DNA from: Lactiplantibacillus daoliensis
GTDB lineage: Bacteria > Bacillota > Bacilli > Lactobacillales > Lactobacillaceae
Direction of reading: 5' to 3'
Assembly (NCBI RefSeq): GCF_005405005.1
Contig: NZ_BJDH01000005.1
Coordinates: forward strand, 1-64,000
Length of the DNA: 64,000 bases
A model generated the notes under the pieces. That model did no database searches. It worked only from the letters and a program-made list of their open reading frames with translations, and was not told the DNA's origin. This document shows, in pieces, positions 9,065 to 17,814 of the stretch. Made by a program: the position numbers and the translations under genes. Each line of letters begins with the position of its first letter. The first letter of the stretch is position 1.

Positions 9065-9195
9065 GCAGTTCCCGAAAGGATAAGCGGCGGGTCAAATTGA
9101 TCCGTCGAATGTGCTAAAACTGGTTGTGAGCATTGTTTACCTGCCAACTTTAACACGCTTAGATGCCTTGTAACCGAAATATTTCAAGGGGGAAT
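9065..9195 (+). promoter_or_regulatory. SMK box (SAM-III) riboswitch upstream of metK
   Basis: The conserved 5' block GTTCCCGAAAGGAT and 3' block AGATGCCTTGTAACCGAAA followed by AAGGGGGAA match the SMK box of lactic acid bacteria metK leaders. TTCCC can pair with the GGGGGAA Shine-Dalgarno region. In the known mechanism SAM binding stabilises this pairing and blocks ribosome entry. Between the conserved blocks lies a long insert of about 80 bases, presumably an enlarged helix. Confidence 0.93.
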
Positions 9196-9201
9196 TTTAA
9201 A

Positions 9202-10407
9202 GTGAGTGAAAGACACCTTTTTACATCTGAATCTGTTTCTGAGGGTCATCCCGATAAAATCGCGGATCAAATTAGTGACGCCATTCTAGATGCTATGTTA
9301 GAACAAGACCCGCAAGCCCGGGTTGCCGTTGAAACTTCTGTGACAACGGGGTTAGTGCTCGTCTTTGGTGAAGTTTCGACCAAAGCCTACGTTGATATCC
9401 AAAAAGTTGTTCGTGATACGATCAAGTCGATTGGCTATGCTGATGGTCAATACGGTTTTGATGGTGACAATTGTGCCGTCTTAGTTTCATTGGACGAACA
9501 ATCACCAGATATTGCGCAAGGGGTCGATGATTCCTTGGAAACACGTGAAGGTGACGCGGATCCATTAGACCAGATTGGTGCTGGGGATCAAGGGATGATG
9601 TTTGGTTATGCCATTAACGAAACGCCCGAGCTCATGCCATTACCAATCGCGTTGAGTCATCGCTTAATGCGTAAAATTGCCGCATTACGTAAAGATGGGA
9701 CAATTAAGTGGTTACGGCCAGATGCCAAGGCCCAAGTGACTGTTGAATATGATGAACAGAATCAGCCACTACGTGTGGATACGGTTGTTTTGTCAACACA
9801 ACATGATCCTGATGTTGATTTAGAGACGATTCGTCAGACAGTGATCGATCAAGTTATCAAGGCAATTATTCCAGCTAATTTGTTGGATGCCAAGACCAAG
9901 TATCTCGTTAACCCAACTGGTCGTTTTGTTATCGGCGGTCCTCAAGGGGATGCCGGTTTGACTGGACGAAAAGTGATTGTGGATACTTATGGTGGTTTTG
10001 CCCATCATGGTGGTGGTGCCTTCTCAGGGAAGGATGCTACTAAGGTTGACCGTTCTGCAAGTTATGCGGCACGTTACATTGCCAAGAACTTGGTTGCGGC
10101 GAAGTTAGCAGACCGTGTGGAAGTCCAATTGGCCTACGCCATTGGGGTTGCAGAACCAGTCTCAATCGCTGTTGACACCGCCGGTACTGGTAAGGTTAGT
10201 GATGAAGCCTTAATCGCTGCTATCCGTAAGAACTTTGATTTACGGCCAGCTGGGATCATCAAAATGTTAGACTTACAACGCCCAATTTACCGCCAAACAG
10301 CGGCTTATGGTCATTTTGGTCGGACTGATATTGATTTACCATGGGAACACACTGATAAGGTTGACGCCTTACAAGCAGAATTCAGTGAACTAGAACTTAA
10401 CAAATAA
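9202..10407 (+). CDS. metK: S-adenosylmethionine synthetase
   Basis: A 401-residue MetK. The signatures are [16 protein letters not shown] at about 14-29, the ATP motif GAGDQG near 125 and GGGAFSGKD near 270. It makes SAM from methionine and ATP in the cytoplasm. The start is GTG 9202, placed by the GGGGGAA ribosome site 9 bases upstream that is part of the riboswitch; an upstream in-frame ATG at 9163 falls inside the conserved riboswitch core and is not a start. It is transcribed alone and ends at a terminator near 10456. Confidence 0.97.
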   Translation: MSERHLFTSESVSEGHPDKIADQISDAILDAMLEQDPQARVAVETSVTTGLVLVFGEVSTKAYVDIQKVVRDTIKSIGYADGQYGFDGDNCAVLVSLDEQSPDIAQGVDDSLETREGDADPLDQIGAGDQGMMFGYAINETPELMPLPIALSHRLMRKIAALRKDGTIKWLRPDAKAQVTVEYDEQNQPLRVDTVVLSTQHDPDVDLETIRQTVIDQVIKAIIPANLLDAKTKYLVNPTGRFVIGGPQGDAGLTGRKVIVDTYGGFAHHGGGAFSGKDATKVDRSASYAARYIAKNLVAAKLADRVEVQLAYAIGVAEPVSIAVDTAGTGKVSDEALIAAIRKNFDLRPAGIIKMLDLQRPIYRQTAAYGHFGRTDIDLPWEHTDKVDALQAEFSELELNK

Positions 10408-10455
10408 AAACGTGACGAGCTTATCGGCCATCACGGTCTGTAGGTACTCGACGCT

Positions 10456-10487
10456 AAAAGCGACCTTTTCCAAGGGTCGCTTTTTTT
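10456..10487 (+). terminator. Terminator after metK
   Basis: The hairpin AAAAGCGACC/GGGTCGCTTTT is followed by seven T. It lies 49 bases after the metK stop. Confidence 0.9.
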
Positions 10488-10702
10488 GCGGCCTAGAGTG
10501 CAGGCGGAAGGGACTACTGGTCGGAGTATATTGCAACGTTTAGGCAGACTTTTAAACTAATTGTGTACCGCAATATCCTATGATAAAACGATTTGCCACT
10601 TGGCTGACCAGCTGATCAAGAAAGAGTAAAAGCAGTCATTTTTGGCTGAATTGGTGCTTTTTTAGAATCGCGCCTAGCAAAAAAAATTCTAAAGGAACCG
10701 AA
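10488..10702. other. Intergenic stretch with possible gene relic
   Basis: No full gene is visible. A 22-codon open end (10559-10627) finishes in HLADQLIKKE and then TAA, which reads like the tail of a helical regulator but has no start or body. A short stem AAAAGCA/TGCTTTTTT follows at 10627-10663. It may be a decayed regulator gene, or chance. Confidence 0.3.
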
Positions 10703-10725
10703 TTGTACTAACTTGTAAGTAACAA
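10703..10725. promoter_or_regulatory. Inverted repeat, candidate operator of the efflux operon
   Basis: The 23-base segment is an imperfect palindrome centred on TTGT..ACAA ends with ACTAAC/GTAAGT inner arms. It lies 26 bases before the MFS gene start, where TetR- or MarR-type repressors of efflux pumps usually bind. The regulator is not in this window next to it. Confidence 0.45.
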
Positions 10726-10750
10726 ATGGATACAGAGAGAGGAAGCAATT

Positions 10751-12247
10751 ATGCAACAGCGAAAAACCAACGTCGTGGCAGTGACCATTGCCATTTACGT
10801 GGCGACTTTTATGAGTGCGATTGAAGGAACTATCGTTTCAACCGCCTTACCAACCATCGTCGGGGATCTTCATGGGGTATCCCTGATGAACTGGGTCTTT
10901 TCAATTTATTTATTGACCAACGCCATGATGACCCCAATTTATGGTAAGTTGACCGACTTGATTGGTCGTAAGCCGGTGATGCAGGCTGGATTATTAATCT
11001 TTATTGTCGGTTCGATGATGAGTGGGTTATCTGACTCGATGCCCGTCTTGATTTTTTGGCGGGCGATTCAAGGCATCGGTGCCGGGGCCTTAATGCCGGT
11101 GTCGATGACGATTATCGCAGACATTTATTCGTTTGAACGCCGTGCCAAGGTGCTCGGGTTCAATAGTTCCGCGTGGGGGATTGCGTCCGTACTAGCGCCC
11201 TTAATTGGGGGCTTGATTGTCGACAAGCTAAGTTGGCATTGGATCTTCTTTATTAATGTGCCAGTCGGTCTGATTACCTTATTCTTATTTCAATTCTATT
11301 TGCGTGAACCGAAGCGGCATACGGATGTTAAAGTTGATTATCTTGGTAGCTTTTGGTTAATGCTGTTTCTGTTGTGTTTAATGCTCAGTTTCCAGTTGTT
11401 GAGCAATGCCACGATTAACTGGGCGACGGTGCTAGTTGCTTGGGTTGTGAGTGCACTTAGCTTGTGGTTATTCATTCGGCGCGAAAGCCATACGCCAGAG
11501 CCGGTTATTTCTATGAACTTATTTAAAAATCGCACGTTTGTGATTCAAAATGCTGTTGCCGCGCTGATCAGTGGCTTTTTGATGGCGGTGGAAGTCTATA
11601 TTCCAACTTGGACTCAGGGAATTTTAGGTGTGCCAGCATCCTTAGCTGGTTTTGCGGTTACGCCGAGTTCCTTAATGTGGATTATCGGGTCGTTTGTGAC
11701 CGGTCGCCTGTTGGCTAAATGGGCACCACGGCGAATTCTGTATTTGAGTTTGTTCTTTATTCTCTTTACCGGGATTTGTTTGGCCTTAATTCCAGTTTCA
11801 ACCCCATTTATTTGGTTCTTTGCCATTACCGCTGTCGGCGGGATTGGTTTCGGGATTACGATCACGGCAACAACGGTAACTTCGCAACACTTGGTTTCAC
11901 CGAAAAATGTGGGGGTCGCGACTTCGTTCAACACTTTGAGTCGAACAATTGGGCAAACTGTGATGATTTCTATTTTCGGGATTGCCCTGAATGTTGGCAT
12001 GAATCAAGGCATTGCACAACATCACGGGACGAACATGGCGATGATGAATAAATTGATTAATCCGCAGACGGCCACCGAGTTGCCGGCCAAATTATTACCA
12101 ACGTTGCGCGGTATTTTATATACTGGGCTACACTGGGTTTATTTAATCGGCTTAGTCTTGATCGTTCTAGCGTTTATCGTGAACAGTTTGGATCGTGGCA
12201 AACAAATGACTGCGGCGCAACATGCCGAACGGTTGAAGAAGGAATAA
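10751..12247 (+). CDS. MFS drug efflux transporter, DHA2/EmrB-QacA type
   Basis: A 498-residue protein with 14 predicted membrane segments. The DHA2 start motif is IEGTIVSTALPTI (about residues 23-35), motif A is GKLTDLIGRK near 66, and motif C-like SAWGIASVLAPLIGG lies near 140. Such pumps exchange protons for cationic or amphipathic drugs. GAGAGGAAG precedes the ATG. It is 3 bases ahead of an alpha/beta hydrolase gene, so the two form an operon, perhaps controlled through the palindrome at 10703-10725. The substrate is not predictable. Confidence 0.92.
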   Translation: MQQRKTNVVAVTIAIYVATFMSAIEGTIVSTALPTIVGDLHGVSLMNWVFSIYLLTNAMMTPIYGKLTDLIGRKPVMQAGLLIFIVGSMMSGLSDSMPVLIFWRAIQGIGAGALMPVSMTIIADIYSFERRAKVLGFNSSAWGIASVLAPLIGGLIVDKLSWHWIFFINVPVGLITLFLFQFYLREPKRHTDVKVDYLGSFWLMLFLLCLMLSFQLLSNATINWATVLVAWVVSALSLWLFIRRESHTPEPVISMNLFKNRTFVIQNAVAALISGFLMAVEVYIPTWTQGILGVPASLAGFAVTPSSLMWIIGSFVTGRLLAKWAPRRILYLSLFFILFTGICLALIPVSTPFIWFFAITAVGGIGFGITITATTVTSQHLVSPKNVGVATSFNTLSRTIGQTVMISIFGIALNVGMNQGIAQHHGTNMAMMNKLINPQTATELPAKLLPTLRGILYTGLHWVYLIGLVLIVLAFIVNSLDRGKQMTAAQHAERLKKE

Positions 12248-12250
12248 GTT

Positions 12251-12964
12251 ATGAAAAAGTGGCTAAAATTTAGCCTCGCTGGGGTTATCGTTGTCCTTTT
12301 AGCGGTACTGGTGGCTGTGAGCGTCATCAAATCAAAAGAATACGCACCATCAGCGGACGCAACACGGGCGGCCCGCCAAGCCACGCAAACGACCCACAAG
12401 TATACTTACTTTAAGGGTGATGCGGACAAAACGACAATCGTCTTTTATCCGGGGGCATTAGTCGCACCGGATAGTTATAGTATTTGGGCGGCTCAATTGG
12501 CTCGTCAAGGATATTCGGTTTATCTGATGCATTTTCCATTGGATTTGGCCGTACTGGCAAGTAATCGGGCGACCGCGGTCCCCGAATCAGCTCGGCAAAA
12601 TTATGTCATTGGTGGTCATTCACTAGGTGGTGTGATGGCGAGTCGTTATGCGGCTAAGCATCAGACTAAGGGGCTAAAGGGTGTGTTCTTTTTAGCGAGT
12701 TATTCAGATGAAAAAGGTCGGCTTGACGCTAGCAGTCTGCCGGCGCTTTCAGTGACGGGATCGCGCGATGGTGTGCTGAATTGGCATAATTATCGTCAAA
12801 ATCGGCGTTATTTACCTAAGAACACGCATTATCTAGCGATCAAAGGCGGTAACCACGGTGGCTTCGGAAGTTATGGTCATCAAAAGGGGGATCGCCAAGC
12901 GACGATTAGCAATGCGAGCCAGCAACGTCAAATCAGTACGGCACTAATGAACTGGTTAAAATAA
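12251..12964 (+). CDS. Membrane-anchored alpha/beta hydrolase
   Basis: A 237-residue protein. An N-terminal hydrophobic segment (residues 5-25) works as signal or anchor, followed by an alpha/beta hydrolase domain. The nucleophile elbow is GGHSLGG (Ser near residue 125), the acid is probably Asp in GSRDG, and the histidine lies in GGNHGGFG. FYPGALV and HFPLDLAVL fit the alpha/beta hydrolase_5 group. The catalytic domain should face outside. It is the second gene of the efflux operon with a 3-base gap, so a role in handling an exported compound is plausible but inferred. Confidence 0.85.
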   Translation: MKKWLKFSLAGVIVVLLAVLVAVSVIKSKEYAPSADATRAARQATQTTHKYTYFKGDADKTTIVFYPGALVAPDSYSIWAAQLARQGYSVYLMHFPLDLAVLASNRATAVPESARQNYVIGGHSLGGVMASRYAAKHQTKGLKGVFFLASYSDEKGRLDASSLPALSVTGSRDGVLNWHNYRQNRRYLPKNTHYLAIKGGNHGGFGSYGHQKGDRQATISNASQQRQISTALMNWLK

Positions 12965-12970
12965 GGTTGG

Positions 12971-13013
12971 AAGCGTCACGGTAGTCTTGAATGTTATCGT
13001 GGCGTTCTTTTTT
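12971..13013 (+). terminator. Terminator of the efflux operon
   Basis: An imperfect stem (AAGCGTCACG against CGTGGCGTT) followed by CTTTTTT, just after the hydrolase stop. Confidence 0.75.
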
Positions 13014-13102
13014 GACGTTAGTGTCGTCAAAATCGGCATTCATGTTGATATAATGCCAATCCAATTTATGGTGATAAGATGATATTGAAGGGGGATGATC
13101 AG

Positions 13103-13378
13103 ATGTTTTTAAAATCTAAACGACCAGCAATATTGAACCAAGTTGGCGACCTTGTTCAGAATTCAACGATTTCACCAGCCGAGCGTCAATTATTATTGGC
13201 TGCTCAAAAGGGGTTGGCGAGTGGTCACTATGATGAACAAGTGGCTCAGCAGTTGAAACGCCAACTGTCAGTTTTGGCGATGAATCGCCATCTGACACCA
13301 GCGATGACGTCATTTTTTATCGAGCTGTCGCGTCAATATCTCGGTTATGGTCAACGTGGCATGGTCAGTTTGTCGTAA
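13103..13378 (+). CDS. Small helical protein, resembles bacteriocin immunity proteins
   Basis: A 91-residue protein starting at ATG 13103, eight bases after AAGGGGG; ATG 13079 upstream in frame has only a weak ribosome site. The sequence is helix-rich without membrane segment or cysteine (SPAERQLLLAAQKGLASGHY, then LTPAMTSFFIELSRQY). Length, composition and the LTP...ELSRQY ending resemble four-helix enterocin A-type immunity proteins. No bacteriocin gene lies nearby, so it could be an orphan immunity protein or something else. It is transcribed alone. Confidence 0.6.
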   Translation: MFLKSKRPAILNQVGDLVQNSTISPAERQLLLAAQKGLASGHYDEQVAQQLKRQLSVLAMNRHLTPAMTSFFIELSRQYLGYGQRGMVSLS

Positions 13379-13388
13379 TAGCGCTAGC

Positions 13389-13434
13389 AAAAAAGTAGTT
13401 GTCATCCCGATGAGGTGAAGGCAACTACTTTTTT
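13389..13434. terminator. Bidirectional terminator
   Basis: A perfect stem AAAAAAGTAGTTG/CAACTACTTTTTT between the plus-strand small gene and minus-strand mnmM. It overlaps the mnmM stop by two bases. Confidence 0.93.
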
Positions 13435-13999
13435 AACGTTTTTGGATGGCAATTAAGTCTGGCGGAAAGTGAACCTGGTTCATAAAGCTGTAACGCAGGA
13501 CTTGATAATTGCGCTGATCCAATTGGCGAGCGTAGTCGGTGACAGCCTGTGCTTCTTGTTGGCCGCCAGGATGGCCAGCGTAGACGACTAAAATAATCAG
13601 GCCGTTAGTGACCAGTCGCTCTTGAATCGCTTGAATCGCGGTGAGGGTCGTGGCCGGTTTAGTAATGATGGTTTTATCACCACCGGGTAAGTAACCCAGA
13701 TTGAAGCAGGCACATTTAATCGGTTGGCTGGTGGCAATAACCGAGCCTAGCGTCTCGTGGCCAGCGTGGGTCAACGTCACTTGATGCTCGAGTCGGTCAG
13801 CTTTAAGAGCGGCTGTGGTATTCTTAATGGCCATTTGTTGGGGATCAAAGCCATAAACGTGACCGTTCGGACCGACCAATTTTGCGAGATAAACGGTGTC
13901 GTGACCATTGCCGACGGTCGCATCAATGACGGTGTCACCAGGGTCAATGACCTGATTCATCAATGTATGACTAAAAGCTAATGCTGAACTGAGTTGGAT
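13433..13999 (-). CDS. mnmM: tRNA wobble-uridine methyltransferase (MnmM/YtqB), apparent ATC start
   Basis: A class I SAM-dependent methyltransferase of the YtqB family: VIDATVGNGHDT (motif I), YGFDPQ, and the hallmark NLGYLPGGDK. YtqB of B. subtilis is now called MnmM and methylates nm5s2U in tRNA. ATG 13960 would lose the first 13 residues and has no ribosome site. Homology to YtqB and a strong AAGGGAGG at 14008-14015 both point to codon 13999-13997, which reads ATC, eight bases after the ribosome site. That gives 188 residues, near the family length of about 194. A rare start codon, a mutation or a sequencing error are the options. Confidence 0.85.
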   Translation of the reverse strand: MQLSSALAFSHTLMNQVIDPGDTVIDATVGNGHDTVYLAKLVGPNGHVYGFDPQQMAIKNTTAALKADRLEHQVTLTHAGHETLGSVIATSQPIKCACFNLGYLPGGDKTIITKPATTLTAIQAIQERLVTNGLIILVVYAGHPGGQQEAQAVTDYARQLDQRNYQVLRYSFMNQVHFPPDLIAIQKR

Positions 14000-14017
14000 T
14001 TTGGGTTCCTCCCTTGG

Positions 14018-14674
14018 CTAGTGAATGTGGTTTTTAAACTTAAAATTGCCGTGGCGATGACCATGACTCAAACGGGCACTCAGGTATGTTAAGCAGGTGC
14101 CAAGCATGAGCCCACCCAAGGTATCGCTTGGATAATGCACGCCAACGACAATCCGACTGATCATCATCAATAAAATTATAGCGATTCCGAGTCCAAATAA
14201 CCATCGTTTGAGCTGCTGATTTTTAAGTAAGTCATAGGCGATGACCAACAGGCTGCCAATCAGGATAGTGGTGGTGGTAGAATGGCCGCTTGGATAGCTG
14301 TAACCACCAATTTGAACTAATCGCCAGGCGGTCGGACGGGGGCGTTCAATGAGCTGCTTGACTAGATAATTGCCGTAACCGGCTAGGACCCAGGTATTGA
14401 ACCAAAAGAAAATGGCGCCCTTAGTTTGGCGGATAAGAATTAAAACTAAGCCAATGATGAGGGTTAGGGTCGTGATACTATGCGGGTCACCGAGATGAGT
14501 ATAGTGAACCATCGCAGTTTGAAACCATTCAGGACTGTGATGGAGTGGTAGCGCAATGGCTTGGTCAAACCAAGCAATGATTGCGGCATGTTGCCAGACA
14601 GCCCAGCTCCAGCACAACCAAAACAAGGCTAAGATTCCCATGCCCAAGTCGCTTCGATGCCAGGTTGTTTTCAT
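14018..14674 (-). CDS. PAP2-family membrane phosphatase
   Basis: A 218-residue integral membrane protein with the three acid-phosphatase signatures: KQLIERPRP (motif 1), YPSGHS (motif 2) and SRIVVGVHYPSD (motif 3). About six membrane segments. Relatives dephosphorylate undecaprenyl pyrophosphate or phosphatidylglycerophosphate on the outer face; which one is unclear. The ATG at 14674 has GGAGG ten bases upstream; TTG 14677 directly before it is an alternative with tighter spacing. It is 18 bases upstream of mnmM on the same strand, and the two may be cotranscribed. Confidence 0.9.
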   Translation of the reverse strand: MKTTWHRSDLGMGILALFWLCWSWAVWQHAAIIAWFDQAIALPLHHSPEWFQTAMVHYTHLGDPHSITTLTLIIGLVLILIRQTKGAIFFWFNTWVLAGYGNYLVKQLIERPRPTAWRLVQIGGYSYPSGHSTTTTILIGSLLVIAYDLLKNQQLKRWLFGLGIAIILLMMISRIVVGVHYPSDTLGGLMLGTCLTYLSARLSHGHRHGNFKFKNHIH

Positions 14675-14781
14675 CAAGGTAATGCCTCCAATAATAAATT
14701 TGTTGCAATTATTATATCATTTTTATAAATTAACTAATTAGTTGGTGAAAAAACTTTAATGGTCAGTCACGTGATAGCCCC

Positions 14782-14810
14782 TTGAAAAACGAGTGTGGGT
14801 TTGCTAGTAT
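14782..14810 (+). promoter_or_regulatory. Promoter of the leuS T-box leader
   Basis: The -35 TTGAAA (14782-14787) and -10 TAGTAT (14805-14810) are separated by 17 bases. The T-box leader starts right after. Confidence 0.7.
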
Positions 14811-14816
14811 TAGTAC

Positions 14817-15066
14817 CAATAACTTTACGACTCTGAGAAGGATTAGTAGTCAGCGATGTTTTACAGAAACGCCGTGGTAGTTGAAAACGACGATTCACCG
14901 CTCATGAACTCACCTTCGAGTCTTCCGGCTGAAAGGTGACTTGTAGGCACGGACGTGGTTTCGCGTTAAGAATCTCAAGAGGCCACGCTAGTCGTGGAAT
15001 CATAGGTGGTACCGCGGAACTATGTTTCGTCCTATAAGCGCTTTTTGCTTATGGGGCTTTTTTTGT
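14817..15066 (+). promoter_or_regulatory. T-box leader (leucine) of leuS
   Basis: The T-box core AGGTGGTACCGCGG at 15003-15017 is followed by a terminator hairpin (CCTATAAGC/GCTTATGGG plus T run, 15032-15065). In stem I, GAACTCACC provides a CTC leucine specifier at 14909-14911. Uncharged tRNA-Leu should stabilise the antiterminator and turn leuS on. A further 140 bases separate the terminator from the start codon. Confidence 0.95.
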
Positions 15067-15206
15067 AGAGTGGTGACCAAGCCAGGTTTGCTGGTGAGCA
15101 CGTTTCGGCTATCAAGAAAGAACTTAACGCCATCAAGAAAGCAAGCACGCAATCCAACTCAAGGTCGTATTTGCTAGGCTACATAGCAGAAGAAAGGGGC
15201 ACAATT

Positions 15207-17630
15207 ATGGCATACAACCATAAAGTCATTGAACGCAAGTGGCAACACTATTGGAAGGAAAACAAAACCTTCAAAGCTTTAGATAACACCGATAAAAAGA
15301 AATATTACGCCTTGGACATGTTCCCATACCCATCAGGTCAAGGATTACACGTTGGGCATCCAGAAGGCTATACCGCGACGGATATTATGTCACGGATGAA
15401 ACGGATGCAAGGCTTCAACGTCTTGCACCCAATGGGTTGGGATGCTTTTGGGTTACCAGCGGAACAGTACGCAATGAAGACTGGTCACAATCCTAAGAAC
15501 TTCACGGCTCAAAATATTAAAAACTTTAAACGCCAAATTCGTTCACTAGGTTTTTCATATGACTGGGACCGGGAAGTTAACACGACAGATCCAAGTTACT
15601 ACAAGTGGACGCAGTGGATTTTTGAACAACTCTATAAAAAGGGTTTAGCCTATGAATCTGAAACGTTGGTCAACTGGGCACCTGATATGATGGGTGGCAC
15701 GGTCGTTTCTAACGAAGAGGTTATCGACGGCAAGACTGAGCGTGGCGGCTATGATGTTTATCGTGTCCCAATGAAACAATGGAGCCTTAAAATTACTGCT
15801 TATGCGGACCGTTTAATCGATGACTTAGACGACATTGACTGGCCTGAAAATATTAAGGAACAACAACGAAACTGGATTGGCCGCTCTGTTGGGGCTTCAA
15901 TTCAATTCAAGGTTGCTGGTCAAGAAGATAAGTCAATTGAAGTCTTTTCAACACGTCCCGATACGCTGTATGGGGCAACCTATATGGTCTTAGCACCTGA
16001 ACATGAGTTGGTTGACGCGTTAACCACCCCTGAACAAGCGGATGCGATCAAGGCTTACCAAGCTAAGATTTCCAGTAAATCTGACTTGGAACGGACTGAT
16101 TTAAACAAAGACAAGACCGGAGTCTTCACTGGAAGTTATGGGATTGATCCTGTCAATGGCGAAAAATTACCAATCTGGATTGCCGACTATGTCTTAGCTT
16201 CATATGGGACGGGCGCAATTATGGCCGTACCAGCGCATGATGATCGTGATTATGAATTTGCAAAGAAGTTTGATTTGCCAATCAAGCCAGTCATTGCTGG
16301 TGAAAACGACTATGACGAGCAAGCGTATACCGGTGACGGGAAACATATCAATTCCGGCATGGTTGATGGCTTAGAAAAGCAACCAGCTATTGATAAAATG
16401 ATCGATTGGTTGGTTGAACATGATTGTGGCGAAAAGAAAGTCAATTACCGCTTGCGGGACTGGATCTTCTCACGACAACGTTATTGGGGTGAACCAATAC
16501 CTGTGATCCATTGGGAAGATGGCGAAACCACGTTAGTGCCCGAAGATGAGTTACCATTGCGTTTACCTGCAACTAAGAACTTGGAACCTTCAGGAACCGG
16601 TGAAAGTCCATTAGCTAATATCGATGACTGGGTCAATGTTGTGGATGAAAATGGTCGTAAAGGGAAACGTGAAACGAACACGATGCCACAATGGGCCGGG
16701 AGTTCATGGTACTTCTTACGTTACGTTGATCCACATAATCCAGATGCACTTGCTGACTACAAGAAGTTGCAATACTGGTCACCAGTCGACTTATACGTCG
16801 GCGGGGCGGAACATGCGGTCTTACATTTATTGTATGCTCGTTTCTGGCACAAGTTCTTGTATGACCTAGGCGTTGTACCAAACAAGGAACCTTTCCAGAA
16901 GTTGGTTAACCAAGGGATGATCTTGGGTGATAACCACGAAAAAATGTCGAAGTCACGTGGCAACGTGGTTAACCCTGATGATATCGTTGAACAATACGGT
17001 GCCGACACGCTTCGGTTGTATGAAATGTTCATGGGTCCATTGGAAGCCTCAATTCCGTGGAGCACTGATGGGCTGCACGGCGCCAATAAATGGATCGAAC
17101 GGGTCTGGCGCTTAATGATTGATGAAAACAATCACGTGCGCGATCGGGTCACTACAATCAATGACGGTAAGTTGACAAAGGTCTACAATGAAACGGTCAA
17201 GAAAGTTACCGAAGATTACGAAGCGATGCGCTTTAACATTGCCATTTCGCAAATGATGGTCTTCGTGAATGAAGCTTACAAGGTAGATGATTTACCAATC
17301 ATTTATATTGAAGGCTTAGTTAAATTGTTAGCCCCAATCACGCCGCATTTGTCTGAAGAACTCTGGGCCTTGCTAGGTCACGACAAGACAATCACGTACG
17401 CAACTTGGCCAACTTATGATGAATCTAAGTTGGTTGAAGCGACAGCTCAAATCGTTTTACAAGTTAATGGTAAAGTTCGGTCACATGCCGAAGTTGCCAA
17501 AGATATGGGTAAAGACGAACTTGAAGCTTTAGCTTTAGCGGATGAAAAAGTGCAAGAATTTACGGCTGGTAAGACGGTTCGCAAAGTCATTGCAATTCCA
17601 GGTAAATTAGTTAATATTGTTGCCAATTAA
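15207..17630 (+). CDS. leuS: Leucyl-tRNA synthetase
   Basis: An 807-residue class I synthetase. The signatures are [11 protein letters not shown] (HIGH-type, residues 41-51), the editing domain in the middle with [15 protein letters not shown], and KMSKS near residue 578. It charges tRNA-Leu with leucine. The start ATG 15207 follows GAAAGGGGC; an in-frame TTG at 15171 lacks a ribosome site. Control is by the leucine T-box leader upstream. It is transcribed alone and ends in a strong terminator. Confidence 0.98.
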   Translation: MAYNHKVIERKWQHYWKENKTFKALDNTDKKKYYALDMFPYPSGQGLHVGHPEGYTATDIMSRMKRMQGFNVLHPMGWDAFGLPAEQYAMKTGHNPKNFTAQNIKNFKRQIRSLGFSYDWDREVNTTDPSYYKWTQWIFEQLYKKGLAYESETLVNWAPDMMGGTVVSNEEVIDGKTERGGYDVYRVPMKQWSLKITAYADRLIDDLDDIDWPENIKEQQRNWIGRSVGASIQFKVAGQEDKSIEVFSTRPDTLYGATYMVLAPEHELVDALTTPEQADAIKAYQAKISSKSDLERTDLNKDKTGVFTGSYGIDPVNGEKLPIWIADYVLASYGTGAIMAVPAHDDRDYEFAKKFDLPIKPVIAGENDYDEQAYTGDGKHINSGMVDGLEKQPAIDKMIDWLVEHDCGEKKVNYRLRDWIFSRQRYWGEPIPVIHWEDGETTLVPEDELPLRLPATKNLEPSGTGESPLANIDDWVNVVDENGRKGKRETNTMPQWAGSSWYFLRYVDPHNPDALADYKKLQYWSPVDLYVGGAEHAVLHLLYARFWHKFLYDLGVVPNKEPFQKLVNQGMILGDNHEKMSKSRGNVVNPDDIVEQYGADTLRLYEMFMGPLEASIPWSTDGLHGANKWIERVWRLMIDENNHVRDRVTTINDGKLTKVYNETVKKVTEDYEAMRFNIAISQMMVFVNEAYKVDDLPIIYIEGLVKLLAPITPHLSEELWALLGHDKTITYATWPTYDESKLVEATAQIVLQVNGKVRSHAEVAKDMGKDELEALALADEKVQEFTAGKTVRKVIAIPGKLVNIVAN

Positions 17631-17644
17631 GCGCAACTCTTTGA

Positions 17645-17687
17645 AACACCTTGTCCTCACGGGTTAATGTGAGAACAAGGTGTTTTA
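17645..17687 (+). terminator. Terminator after leuS
   Basis: A stem AACACCTTGT.CTCAC/GTGAG.ACAAGGTGTT with one mismatch, followed by TTT, 15 bases after the stop. Confidence 0.9.
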
Positions 17688-17814
17688 GTTTGGCTGGAGA
17701 AGTTGGGTTACTTAAGGTTCGTTTAAAGTCATCCGGAAGTTCGAAATTGAATTGCAACTTCACAGTATTTCCTCTAAAATGGTTAAGATTGAACTAAGAA
17801 AGTAGGTACGGACG

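Noticed and set aside
9163-9201. In-frame ATG as an earlier metK start
   Set aside because: It lies in the conserved 3' core of the SMK box and upstream of the ribosome site; GTG 9202 is the start.
16481-17131. Several antisense frames of 62-124 codons inside leuS
   Set aside because: They overlap a firmly assigned synthetase and lack starts with ribosome sites.
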